Below are positions 1-11,240 of a stretch of DNA of 64,000 nt, in pieces; positions within the stretch are counted from its first letter, which is position 1, and every line of letters starts with the position of its first letter. This DNA is from Periconia sp. R9002. Its lineage: Eukaryota; Ascomycota; Dothideomycetes; Pleosporales; Periconiaceae. The position numbers were made by a program, and so were the translations under genes. The DNA lies in the NCBI GenBank assembly GCA_023627715.1, contig JAMAHW010000036.1:248001-312000 (forward strand), written 5' to 3'. The notes beneath the pieces were generated by a model. It made no database searches, had not been told where the DNA came from, and worked only from the letters and a program-made list of their open reading frames with translations.

Positions 1-964
1 CCTCCAGAACACTAGCCATATTCCCACAGCGATAGCAATAGTTGGGTGCACTCCATACGGTACTCAGGCGATCGTCGTAGAGAACCTGGAAGCCTTCCTG
101 GCATAGCTGGTGCGCTCGTAATATATGGGACATGGCGTTAACTTCGAGGAATTTCTTGACCACCTGGGCACCGAAGGTGTAGCCTGCTCCTCGCGGACTA
201 AGCGAGAATTCATCTCTTTCGGGATCTGGGTCACTCCACACTAAATCCGCCATTGGCCCTTCGTGAGGTATCTCTCTAAAACGGTCTATGATCTTGATTT
301 GATCGATGGAGTGTATTGATGGGGAGAGACCGCCGTGGACGCAGAAAATCTGATCGTTGATGACGACGGAGAGGGTAAGAAAATCAAACATGTCGGTAAA
401 ATAATGCCATACGTTGGCGTTGCCGTATTTGCGAGAGCATTCGGTGTAAAACCCGTACGATTGTGTCACACCACGAGACTCGTGATTGCCGCGGATCAGG
501 TGGACTCGGTCCGGGTAGCGAAGTTTGAGGCACACGAGCAGTGATATGGTTTCGACAGAGAACAGCCCGCGATCAACGTAGTCGCCTGCCGGAGAGGATA
601 CCGTTAGTCATTATGTCACCAAACATGGATGCTCAGAGCGGCGGCTTACCCAGGAACAGATAATTGGTGTCGGGACAAGGGCCCCCGATTTTGAATATTT
701 CGATCATGTCAAAGAACTGTCCATGTATATCGCCAACAACGGTGACGGGGGCTCTGATGTGGACCACGTTGCTCTCCTTCATCAGTAGCTCCTTCGTTTT
801 TGCGCATATTGCCTCAATGACGGACTCGGCCAGCAGTTCCTTCTTGTATAATCGCGATATGCACTCATCCAGGTCGACGGTAGCTACACAAGGTCAGTGA
901 CTTGGTCCCCTGAGCTTTCCAAGTCCTCCGCCACTTAGAGGAACTCACACGGAAGACCGGGCAT
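1..964 (-). CDS. ppg1: PP2A-family Ser/Thr phosphatase catalytic subunit, Ppg1 type (3' end outside window)
   Basis: Metallophosphatase of the PPP family. The spliced reading shows the family metal and phosphate motifs in order: GDIHGQ, GDYVDRG, RGNHES and HGGLSP, then the [10 protein letters not shown] block near the window edge. The N-terminal [14 protein letters not shown] and the [18 protein letters not shown] stretch resemble yeast Ppg1 more than Sit4 or PP4. Exons are 949-964, 650-883 and 1-585; the introns keep phase (16 nt, then 250 nt, then a split Gly codon). The first coding exon holds only five codons plus one base. Ppg1-type phosphatases are linked in yeast to glycogen accumulation and to a Far/STRIPAK-like complex; that role is carried over from family knowledge. 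The C-terminus, where the PP2A-type Leu tail would lie, is off the window. PP2A catalytic subunit proper is a less likely alternative. Confidence 0.88.
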
Positions 965-1848
965 GGTTAAATGTGTAGAGGTAGGTGTAGCAGTGTATCA
1001 TGCATTCGCTGTGCGTATGGCGTGTGGCTGCGGCTCAGGGCGCGGAGTCTAGACTGGACATGAGCAGATGGCGATATCGAACAATCATCCTCGGAGTAGC
1101 ATCGAGACGAGTCGTGCGTGGAGAGAGGAGGGGGAGAATGGATGTCAGTGACTGATTACGCAGGCAGAGTGGAAAAGGTTGGTCTGGTCTGTTTGTCATT
1201 GCTTGCTCCCGCGCCACAGACCCCATTCCGAGCTAGCTCGTGGGCCTGGTCCTATCACAGCTAGCGTCCAATCTCTCCAGTCAGGTAAACTTGTGTACCT
1301 GCCTACCTACAATGTCCAACTGTGGGCAACTTTTTTTTTTCTCGGCCTTTTTCAATTGCACTTCGTTTCCTGCACGTTAGTGAATGGTGCCCAGATTTGT
1401 CCGCTATTGATTGTGTGCCTCATTTTTGCTGCCTCTTTTACGGGGTTTCCTTCGCTCTTGAGCACATCTTTCTTACTTGCTGTTTTATTTAATAACTCAG
1501 GTACAAACAACGACGCTTGCTGCCTCTTTCCGCTCATCGCATACTCCTCTCCAGCCGTTCCTCCCAATCACGTTTAGTAATTTCACACAGCCTGTCATGC
1601 CCATTGATGCGCAACAAGGACTTTCACTGCATTGAGACACCTAGCTCTCTACCTGGACGAACTGTTGAGCTTCCTGTCCACTAGAACCAGGACTAGCACG
1701 TGCATCTAACTCGCTCCCTCCTCGTACCGGTTCCTTTCCTTTCTGTTGGTTTATTTTCTTCCAGTCAGACCATTTCCTTTCCAAAACACTGGACTGTCGA
1801 ATTCTAAACCTCTTATAATTCCCAACCGTCGAATCCCTACGAGGGGGC
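965..1848. other. Divergent intergenic region ppg1 / Q-P-rich gene
   Basis: No convincing gene. It holds poly-T (about 1331-1340), pyrimidine-rich stretches typical of fungal 5' leaders, and one GCCTACCTAC motif at 1301-1310. A 132-codon open frame at 1179-1577 has no intron signals or recognisable domain and reads like leader DNA. Confidence 0.6.
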
Positions 1849-3496
1849 ATGTCGTGGAGCGGACCCGTTGCTGGTGCTGCACCATACCAGCAGCCTCAAT
1901 ATGCCAGCGTTCAGCCTATTTGGAGCCAACCCCAAACCTATCAACATAGTCAGCAACTATCCCATGGTCAAACCCCCGGGAGCCACTTGTCTCCTCTATC
2001 TAATTTCCCACTGTGGCCTCCACAAACCCAGTAAGTAATAAATTTTATGCTGCAGCTTGCCATTCAGAATCGCGGCTTCTGTTTCATTAATAATTTGATT
2101 CTGACGTGACATTAGTCCACCCAAGAAGAAGGGCAACCCAATAATCACGCGGTATCCTCCACCGCCTGGCTACCGCGGTCCCGGTCAACCTCAAGGAGCT
2201 TTGGGGCCACGGCAGCATCCTATTCAGTCTCAGCACGGCCAACCATCTTATCCGCAGAGGTTGTCATTAAATTCAATATATCCCAATCACGGATATCAGC
2301 CACCTACGTCTCAAGGATATTCTGTATCGGGTTATGGTCACGTACAAAGCACACCGCAGAGCGCTTACCCTTCCCCTGAATATCACCATGTGCCCTCTTA
2401 TCCATGGTCACAACAGCCACGTCAGGGTTATTCTCAACATGCGAACTACCTAAGAAGCCAAAGCTATCCATCAACAAATCAAACCCAACAGTCTTGGCCA
2501 CAGCCTCATCCATCGACGAACTATCCTAAACATCATAGCATCTCTCTCATTAACACCCTTTCGAACACACAACCTATACCTGATCCTGATGCCACGCCAA
2601 CTCCAAATCCAGTTTACCCTTTAGCTTCTCAGAATGTACAACAGGTTGTGCCGCCACAAAGTACAACAACCGAAAAAAGCCCCGGAGAGAAGACCTTACT
2701 ATTCTTACCTTCTGACGACTGGGACTTCGAATTTGATGGTGCAATTTGGCCCAAAGCGAACGAGCCAGTCGACCCCGATCTTAGTCTTGGGGTCATAGTT
2801 TGGCGTCCCGCGAAACAAGTGACACGAGCGCTTCCGTCAATCTTTGCCGATGCCGAAGACCAAGCGTTAAAACCACCCCCAGAAAAATTGGGAAATGGAG
2901 AATCGGTATCTATATACTTCACAGCGGAGAACTCACATGAAGCCTTCCTGAGTGTGAGACAGACCGATGAGTGGTACAAAATATGCAAAGATCCGGTCTT
3001 TGTAGTGTTCAGTGACGAAGATATGGCACGCAGCCTGGTACCCATTGAGGACTGTATTGCTTTACGGGATCGTCCAGACGAGCCTTTGGAAGAGTTGGAT
3101 GAAGAAAACGAGGAAATGCATGACCCAACTTGGAATATTATGGACCACCTCGAACAAGCGTTGTCTGGGAATTGTGACGACGTAAAGTCACCTTTAGTCC
3201 AAGGACAAGAAAATATTGTCAAGGACGAAAATCAAGAGAATATTCTGGCGAAACTGGGCGTCACTGGCACGCCAAAACCCCCTTCAGATGAACAAATCCC
3301 AGTCTCCTTGTTCGACATTGAAATGCTGGCATCTTTACCTGAAAGACCTCCGAAGCATGTGTTCAAGCGAAGCGATAATTCTGTCACTCGAAAACGCAGC
3401 CACGAAGATACGGACCAGGAAGACTGGCAAGGGCTGCGGTTTGATGATCACATCAAACGAAAGCGCCTCTCTCAGGTAGGTTCTGCCTACAGGTGA
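1849..3496 (+). CDS. Conserved-looking fungal protein of unknown function, Q/P/Y-rich N-terminus
   Basis: I do not recognise this protein. Exon 1 (1849-2030) and exon 2 (from 2116) join in phase after a clear gtaagt...attag intron, giving about 520 residues. Residues 1 to about 250 are low-complexity, rich in Gln, Pro, Tyr, Ser and His, with a basic PPKKKGNP patch just after the intron. The second half is ordered-looking: a DWDFEFDGAIWPK segment, then a region with WRPAKQVTRALPSIF and hydrophobic strands, then an acidic stretch and a basic KRKR patch that could be a nuclear signal. The 3' end is uncertain: the frame stops at 3494-3496, but two nearby donors (gtaggt at 3476, gtgaga at 3493) with an acceptor at about 3553 could replace the last few residues. 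The long disordered prion-like N-terminus suggests a nuclear or RNA-related role, but this is only inference. Confidence 0.7.
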
Positions 3497-5049
3497 GAGC
3501 GGCCTTCGGTGTGTGGCCCAGCTTTAAAGAGACGGCTTGCTCATCATTTGCAGCCGTTAGTGATGAAAATCCGGTGCAACACCTGCTATTTCCGACTTCG
3601 TCCCATCCTAAAAGCAGATCTGATGTTGCCTCTTCATCTGTTATCGTCCTACGATAACCCTGGGCATCTGCCTAGAGCCTTTTTGTTCAACTTCATCATT
3701 TTGATCTTATCTTACCTTCTTGAGGTCATGCATTCCCTTTTTGAGAGCTTCAATCATTTCTACTGTGCGGAGACTTGCAAGTGAACTGGCATTTTCAATC
3801 CATCTAGATCTACACCCATGATGATTCTTTGTTTTTCTACATAATGATTTCTTGTTTCTTTTCTGCCAACCCATTTCGATGTCTGCATCAATTTTCACGC
3901 TGATAAGATTTCTTCCATTCATGACCTGTCTCGTCAAATTACACGAGACTGTAATAACTTTATTTATCTATTTATTTATCTTATTTCCGCCTCGTATTCA
4001 TTGCCAACCACTCAACCACTTTGTTCTCTTATGTCACGCTACAGTGCCTCTCATGTCCAATTCCTTTCCATTCTCTTTCGAGTCTCCTTCGGATTAGCCT
4101 TCCTACCGCAGTCAGCCTCCATTTCGCCACATATTTCCCTAGCTCCCCCTTTCTAAGGTCACCGGTCAGAATTTCCTCTCTATACTACGAACCTCTTTTA
4201 TACCGCCCGCACCGGGTGATGATACCTCAGTAAGAAAAAACATGGGGCCTAACCTTACCGGAAGCAGCATGCCGGAATCAGAACCTAGGTAAGTCAAAAC
4301 AATCAAAACCTGATTCCAGCCCGCAAATGTAGGCGTGGTCACAGGTAATAACTAGAATACCACTTCCCCAACGTGGTAATGGGCATACTAAGGTGATCGC
4401 AAACTCTACCACCAGCCTGCTCAGCAGGACGGAGACTTGCTTTATTATGCCTAAATTTATGAAAAGCATGAATGAATCATGGCAGAGGATTGTACTACTC
4501 TCGATATCGACGCAGACAAAAATGCTCAGATTTATATGGACTGTCTCGGTGACAGGGCAGTAATATCTTGCATGATAGCTAGCACAACGGTAAGTAGGGC
4601 TGTAGATTGGTGAAACGCATGAGACTCGTTAAACCGGGAGGAGATAGCCGGCGGGCACTTTTCGTCGTTGAGGATGGAAGATTACGTCCTTGGAAACGAA
4701 GTGGATTCTATACGGGGAAAGTAAGTTTGAGGCTGTAGTTCCTGAAGGGGGAATGAGGCATCTTCCCTTCTATGCTTCTACATAGACAAACATGACTGAA
4801 GCCTCAATTTGTGACCGGTGGTTTGTCGGAAATGTCAATGTCGGGTACGCATGAATCAAATGCTTTTTTGAAACCTTCCGAGACAACGAGTATTATTTTG
4901 GGTTCTTGAACTCCTCTACTCCCGCACCTCTCCCATCAGCTCGGTGTCATAGCATACGCACGCATCATATGTGAATATTATTGGAAGTAAGGGAACGGTT
5001 CCTCATTTGGAAGAAGTATAATTGGTATTCTAATGCATCACTTTCACGT
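3497..5049. other. Convergent intergenic region
   Basis: This lies between the ends of the Q/P-rich gene and AP-3 beta. It is T-rich in its first half (3700-4100) and mixed thereafter. Open frames here are short and lack splice signals or domains. Nothing further is seen. Confidence 0.6.
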
Positions 5050-7810
5050 TCAAGGCTTCATTAGCCTGTCCCTTTCGCCCTCATCCTCGCTATCGGTCTC
5101 ATACTCGGAGCTCTCTTCCTCCGATTCTTCCTCATCATCGTCCCCGTCATCGTCCTCCTCTTCGTCAGTTTCTTCTTCGCCGCTCTCGCTTTCCGAGGCC
5201 AGCCACTCATCGAGCGTCTTCTCTTTTTCCTTGGTAGTAGCGCCACCTACACCCACGCCGGTGCCCATTCCGTTGCCATTCGAATACATCGAAGGCGACG
5301 GTTGCCCGCTTCCTCCAGCCGCAGTGTCCAGCCTCTCCGCTGCGCTAATCGTCCTATTCGCATCATACGAAGATTGCGCCGTGGAACCTACTTCATCCCT
5401 CAGCGCCGGATCAGGCTCTTTACCTTCTTTGACCCACGGCGGTATGCCATCGTATCCTCGGAGCCCTCCCACTCCGCCTTCATCGCCAATCACGAGACTT
5501 GCACTGCCGAGTGCGTACCCTTTGCGTGTTTCACTGGGGCTGGGTGTCTGTGGGACCGGTTTTGGTGCTAGCAGGAGTAGTGACGCTAACTGCGTCGAGG
5601 AAGGAGTGGAAAGGAGTGATTTGTAGACGCGGGCACGGTCGCGAAGATCGTAGGAGGTGTCGTAACGGGTCAAGAGGAGAATGTAGTTCCAAAGGGCCTC
5701 GATGGGATGTGGTTTCGCTGGCGGTTCTGAGGATTGTACGTGTGACTGAGCTGGATCTTCCAGGTGCGGATCCCGGAAACCGCCTTCCTCCTGGAGACCG
5801 TCCAGTAATGTGGAATTGGACTGCGACAGAGAATCTGTTGCTTTTGGTGTCTCGGGAGGTGGGTTTGCATTGAGATGGTGCACATATACCTTTGCCGCTA
5901 GCAGCACAATCTGGAGCTTTGCGGCTTCTGCTTCGTCTGCGAATCTTTTGACTAGTATGCGCAAAACATCTGCAGCAATATTGTTATCCGGATCTAACCC
6001 AGCGAACTCCCCCACGAGCCAAATAATACTGGCTCGGGCTTGGGGACTAGTTGCCGCGTCCAGGTGCTTCGCGAGTCGTATAACGGTGGTTCGGTGGTTA
6101 TCTGGATCGCGTTGAATGAGGTGCCGTATGACTTCCAACGACTCTGCGACCAAGTGTGCATCTGCTGAGCCTATGTGAGCAAGGAGCAGTCTTAAGCATC
6201 GTGCCGATGTTTTTGGATCCGTAGTTTGTGAACAACGACCTATAGCGCGCACTGCTTCTTTTACAAGTCCGGGATCCAAGCTTCCAGAATGTGAGAAATG
6301 GCTCAGTTCGGCGAGAATGAGACTTTGTAGTCGAGGCTGCGCATATGGGAAGATTAGAGTTAGGAGCTCTAGTTTAAGACGCCATATATGCGGTGCATCT
6401 GTCGCCCGCACTAAGAAATGGGTATAATATTTCACAAAGGGCTTTGGATGTGACAGGCAGACCTGAACAATGTTGTATAGCGCAATATGCTGGATATCAC
6501 CGGAAGTTCGCATAAGTGAAATCAAGGGACCGATGGCGAGTGAAAGGTAATCCGGGGTACCCAGATAAAGATATGTCCGCGCCACAGCTATTACAACGGC
6601 CGAATTCTTGGACTGCAACAACGGAAGGCATGATTTGAGCAGAAGTTCAAGATCAGGATCCAAAACCACAATCTCTTCCCAATCATCATCATCCAACTCT
6701 TCAGACTCGCTCTCCGTGTCATAAAAGCCCTTTGTGCCCTTCGATTTCGCATTTCCATTATTCGTGAGCTTCGCCTTTCTGACCTTTTTCGTCCGCCTGG
6801 GAAAACATTTGCGAACATAAACCATCATCAATCGCAAAGTAGCCAACTGCCCCCATTCGTCCATGTCGACAAGCTTGCGCACGAGTGAGCGGTAATGTGT
6901 GTGAATGAGGTCTAAGCGGTCTGGGCACATGTCCAAAAACGCAGCCACTGCTGCTCCAGTAACAAAGTATTGTTTGTCTCCAAGGAGGGTTGACAAATAA
7001 TCCAGCAGCTGAGGCTCCGTGCTTGGGTCCAGCCTGTAGCATTTCGGTATGGCAAGCGCTGCCGCTCTCCTCACATGTGGCGACATATCACCGACGCCTC
7101 GCTTGATACCCAAGCTCACGATCTGACTGATGACGGGCACGCGGATGCCAGACATGACCCTGAGCGCAAGGGCACGTAATTGAGGATTCGAGTCCGTGAG
7201 CGACTTTTGTATCGTGTTGATGGAAAGAAGGGCAGTGTCTGGCTCGTGCTCGGCATGTTGGAGGAGATATATGTAGACAAGCTTCTTGATGGGTAGAGAG
7301 GGCGATGCGATGTTCTTGATGACATGGGTGAAGAACGGGAGGGTTTGCGAGGGCGGTTGCCTATAAGACATCTACCCTAACGTCAGCTTGCAGGGCACGA
7401 AGACGTCGACCGTTTCTTCGCTCGCGACCTTCTCAACGGGTAGGGCAGATATGGCGGGGCAGCGCGGGGAAGCATCATGTGTCTTACCGTTACGACTCTC
7501 CGCAAGCCTTCCAGCACATCACGGTCGGACCGGCTATCAAGGAGTTTCTTGAGCTGGCCCGAGGGCAGCACACGAGTGGGGCCTCGACGGGCATTGCTGG
7601 CATCGCGGGCGGCTTCGAGGGTGAGGTCGCGAGCTGTAGAGAGGGACCAGTGAGCAAAGTTGGACGGGTGCATAGCGCTGGGAGGTTATGGGACGACATG
7701 GAGAAGGAAAGAGAAGAGGGTGAGAAGAGACGAGAGATTTACAGGGGCGAATGCAGGGACGGGAACGCACCAGTATCAATGAAATTGGTGATGCGCGAAA
7801 GGGACTCCAT
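5050..7810 (-). CDS. apl6: AP-3 adaptor complex beta subunit
   Basis: Large adaptin of the AP-3 coat, which carries cargo from Golgi/endosomes to the vacuole. Three exons (7771-7810, 7488-7633, 5050-7371) join in phase to 835 residues, near the yeast Apl6 length. The N-terminus MESLSRITNFIDTARD and the KKLLDSRSDRDVLEGLRRVVT block, split by two introns, lead into the conserved adaptin trunk: KKLVYIYLLQHAEHEPD, LALRVMSGIRVPVISQIV, MSPHVRRAAALAIPKCY and IIWLVGEFAG. The trunk is alpha-helical HEAT-like repeat. The last 60 or so residues are an acidic Ser/Glu/Asp hinge (SESESGEEETDEEEDDD), as in other fungal AP-3 betas, with no ear domain. The codon ATG at 7369-7371, at the start of exon 3, is not the start: the two upstream exons supply 62 conserved residues. 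The promoter is shared with the gene at 8042. Confidence 0.93.
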
Positions 7811-8041
7811 GGCTGGGCGGGGAGTGCGAATGGTGAGAGTTGTGCGTCGTGGTGCATACTTTGGTGCATGCTTTGGTGGAGGCGGGGGTGCACTGACCTC
7901 ATGCAACCCAGGCCCCCTCCACCTGTTTCTGGACGAGCATCAATCAGAGAAGTATTGTACATACCTACCTACTTATATTGACACACTGCATTCGACTGCT
8001 TGCGAGCTCAGATTTCAATCTCAACTGCGGCACGTCATGTT

Positions 8042-8833
8042 ATGGCGTCTTGTCCGCCGACCGTCGTGCATCCTCCCACCACCTTGCCTGCCTTGCTAAA
8101 CCACCTCCTAGCCTCCCGTGCCCCTTCTACCCGTGCAACAACACATGTCAACTTGATAGTCTGCTCGGCCCGGGCCACTTTCCTCCAGCATCTTTTGGCC
8201 TGTCTCGAGCAAAAGGAGGAAAACGAGCACCCTGACCAAAGTCGAACCAGTCTCGGGCTGGAACTGGAGCAATTGATCATACCCACGCTACGCAATTTGG
8301 CGACCGCGCGACATGTGCATGTCACCTACTGCGCGTCTGTGCAAGCATTGCTCGCTTACCTGTCAACCTATAGTGGGGCGGCAGGCAAAGACACCGGCAG
8401 TCACCCAAGATGGAAGCATGAACAAATCGTCCTGGTCAATCCCCTCGCGTTGCATGCGAGCACCGTATCCTTTTCAGCCCAAGGCTTGTCGAGGACCTTT
8501 GCCGTCGCTGTGGAGACCGCAGCCAGATTGGGGGCTGGCTTGATGGTGGCAGAATGCGAAAAAATATCGACTAACGAGTCAAGCCAGCAAGCAGACGACA
8601 TGGGTGTGATCACGCACAGGGATGAAGAGCAACCACCTAGAAATGGCATCGTGGGTCTGCATCTGGATCCTTGGGAGCACGAGGTTCCGATTCTGAGTCC
8701 TTCAATCAAGACATTCGGCTCTGGAGAAAGCGAACGACCATGGGCTGGACGGATGGTCAAGGTGAAACGAATTGTTGCTAGATGGTTCGTTTTTGACGAG
8801 TTGAAAGCGTACGAAACCGTCACACCGAAGTAG
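8042..8833 (+). CDS. Unrecognised protein with RecA-like alternating strand/helix pattern
   Basis: A single-exon gene of 263 residues, starting at the first in-frame ATG (MASCPPTVVHPPTT). I cannot name it. Four short hydrophobic strands each precede a helix: HVNLIVCSARATFLQHLL, HVHVTYCASVQALLAYL, QIVLVNPLALH and the GAGLMVAEC segment after FAVAVETAARL. This order recalls RecA-fold proteins such as the Elp4-6 or Psy3/Csm2 groups, but there is no Walker A P-loop, and the Walker B position reads VLVN instead of an acidic residue. The C-terminal RMVKVKRIVARWFVFDE is basic. Its ATG is only 231 bp from the divergent AP-3 beta ATG, so the two share a promoter. The fold is my inference, and function is unknown. 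Confidence 0.68.
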   Translation: MASCPPTVVHPPTTLPALLNHLLASRAPSTRATTHVNLIVCSARATFLQHLLACLEQKEENEHPDQSRTSLGLELEQLIIPTLRNLATARHVHVTYCASVQALLAYLSTYSGAAGKDTGSHPRWKHEQIVLVNPLALHASTVSFSAQGLSRTFAVAVETAARLGAGLMVAECEKISTNESSQQADDMGVITHRDEEQPPRNGIVGLHLDPWEHEVPILSPSIKTFGSGESERPWAGRMVKVKRIVARWFVFDELKAYETVTPK

Positions 8834-9093
8834 TAGTTGATCATACTCTGGAGTCTGCAGGTAGAGAAGGGAAACAACTTGAGGACACTTGTCTTGTTTT
8901 GGGGTTTGAACAAGGTAATGCATTTTTCATATCTTTTGTCCCCACGGGATTCGTATCATTCAACCATAAGCCATAAACGAGACCTCCAGATGTGAGAGCT
9001 GGGTCCGATAACTCAAAGCTTGCCACATGTCGCTTACAATAATCATTCAGATGCCGGCCTGCCGAAACCTTCGATAACGGTTGATGCCATAGT

Positions 9094-9868
9094 TTACCAA
9101 TCCTTCTTGATATCGAAAGACCACTCGAACTGCAAATGAACGTGGTTGTCGTCGTCGACGAATTTGGAGATGGCTTTGTAGTGGCCGCGAGCGGCAAAGC
9201 CCGAAGGCGCGGTCTCGGGTTCGACTGGTGACATGAATTAGCACTCCATGGTGATGCGTCGGCAAGAGTCAACATACACTTCTTTTCGTACGTAGGCTTC
9301 TCGGCGGTGTTGGGACCATAGGAGCCCTATACAACGGTCAGATTTGGTCCATGCTAGGGGACTGGCGGAGAACACACCATCATCTCCTGCATCTTGTTGC
9401 TCAAGCCCATGCGTGAGACCTTCTGGAGGTACTTGAGGCCAGCCAGAATCTCATGTTGCACCTTGAACTCGGCCTTCATGCGGAATTCGGCACCCTCCTT
9501 GATGGTGAATGGCTTGTCCTTGAGAGCCTCGACGGCACCAGGGGCCCTGAGATCAATGGTGATGTCGGGACGTCCTTCGACCTCGAGTCCAAGAGAGAGG
9601 ATGATGCATTTGCGGGGGTCGTTGGGGTCGGAGAGGTCCTTGCCAGAGCCGAGGCCGAGCGACTCCTTCCACTTGCGAAGGGATTCGTCGTTCTGATCTA
9701 TAGAGAGAGGGAAAGGGTTAGCTCTGGCTGAGGTGGAACTGGGGGTTGGAGAGAGGAGCAGGAGGCAGACGAACCCAGTTGCTGGTACTCATCGAGTGTC
9801 TTCTTTTCGCCGACCTTGAAACCAGCCGTGGTCTCGGCCTGGAGATCGTCGTCGTGCTCGGCAGACAT
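9094..9868 (-). CDS. rdi1: Rho GDP-dissociation inhibitor
   Basis: Cytosolic chaperone that extracts prenylated Rho/Rac/Cdc42 GTPases from membranes and holds them in the GDP form. Four exons (9775-9868, 9378-9697, 9278-9326, 9094-9224) add to 594 nt, 197 residues, the normal family length. Visible family blocks are KVGEKKTLDEYQQLD, DESLRKWKESLGLG, the regulatory arm before it, then the immunoglobulin-like domain with LEVEGRPDITIDL, IKEGAEFRMKAEFKVQHEI, LAGLKYLQKVSRMGL and the C-terminal HLQFEWSFDIKKDW. Introns 1 and 3 both split a codon after its first base, and the first donor is the rare gttcgt. The start MSAEHDDDLQAET is the only ATG in frame. Confidence 0.96.
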
Positions 9869-11240
9869 GGTTAATTGAGAGAAGAGGAGTAGAGGCGGGG
9901 GTGGAGCAGAGGAGGGAGCTGTGTGAATGAAGAAAGAGAAGGAGAGAGAGAGTGTCAGCTATTGGATAAGGTTCGAGGTTTCAGTCGGGGGAGTGAGCAG
10001 TAGAGTGGCAGCAGCAGCGGCGGGGCACAGGAGACAAGACCCTGGTCCCTCTGGTGGGGTTTGTTGTCCATGGAGCGGTGAATGCGGCGCCTGGCCCTGA
10101 TTCGCCGAGCGCCAGTCAGTACCTGAATGAATGAATGAATGAAGGAAGGAATGAAGGAATTCACGACCAAGTATCGAGTAGGTATAAGTACACATTGACG
10201 TAGCTGGACTGTTATCCAAAGTGCTGCTAGCTTTAAAGTATCGATGCTTTCTTTTTGTCCGGTGGCTCGTACAGTAAATCATATTTTATTAATGGCGCCC
10301 CCGCTTGTTCCAATCTGCAAATGTATGTATACGGAAGCCCTTCATTCGACGAGAGGTACATGCACGTGTAGGTACCTACTGTACATGGCTGTTGCTAAGG
10401 TTTGCTGTTCGTTATCGGAAATGCACATCATGGATGGCGGGGTTACAACGCCTCGCTGATGATGATGATTACTGCCAGCAGATTCGCATCCAGTTGAGTC
10501 GAGTTTGGGAATGGACGGACTGATTGATCAGCATTGACTGTACACTGATACCGGTATCAATGCAAGTGATTAATGTTCTCACTCAATGGATGATGGGATG
10601 CATCCAGTTAACTGGCCATCCCAAGTGCTATTCTCAGGGTGCTGCACGTGACCAACAGCACCTATCCGCTAGACCGGATGGGTGTGCATGCAAGTGAACA
10701 CGATGCCTACATCTTCTCTGCTGTGCTGGCAAATCATCATCGCGGCCAATCGGCATCGTCGTTATTATTGCGTGCAGACAGAAGAGGAAAATCAGACTTT
10801 TCTACCATACTCTGCTCATCCGTCGCTTCGAGAGTCAAGCCCGTCTGGTCCGGGGAAAGGCTGGTCTGTTCGCGCCGTGCTAGGGGGCTGGTTGGTCGGC
10901 CGCATTGCTCGCAGGGCCTACCTTACCCTCATCTCGCGCTCCTCGAGTTCTCACCTTTCTCCCTTGCTGCTCATCAGACATCCCTCTCGTCGTCTTCGTC
11001 CATCCCTCAGTCGCGTCAACCCACCTCCATCAAATCGCTTCTGCATAGGTGCATCGACAGTCACAGCCATCACTTTATTGTGCACAGCTGTCGACCCGCC
11101 CACCTTCGCCAAGCTATTGCGCCTCTAGGACGTCACGTCAACCGGTGCTCTCTCTCCGTCGACGCCAACCAACTTCAGTCGCGCTGCGCGCATCCTCATC
11201 CTCCGCCTATTTCTTTTAATATCAACTTTTCAATTTCACC
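9869..11240. other. Divergent intergenic region RhoGDI / Bqt4-like gene
   Basis: This is a 1.37 kb promoter region. It carries a GAAT tetranucleotide tract (about 10125-10150), several GATGAT runs, a GTAGGTACCTAC palindrome-like motif near 10365-10375, and a long CT-rich leader before 11241. No gene is recognised. Confidence 0.6.
10124..10161. repeat. GAAT/GAAG-type tetranucleotide tract
   Basis: Tandem TGAA units, first as perfect gaatgaatgaatgaa and then as the variant ggaagg/gaag, about 38 bp. A simple-sequence repeat in the RhoGDI 5' flank. Confidence 0.85.

Noticed and set aside
1179..1577. A 132-codon frame between ppg1 and the Q/P-rich gene.
   Set aside because: No domain, biased composition and no splice-supported partner; looks like leader DNA.
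5033..5626. A 197-codon Ser-rich frame on the + strand at the AP-3 beta 3' end.
   Set aside because: It is the complement of the acidic GAA/GAG/GAC tail of AP-3 beta, read as Ser repeats.
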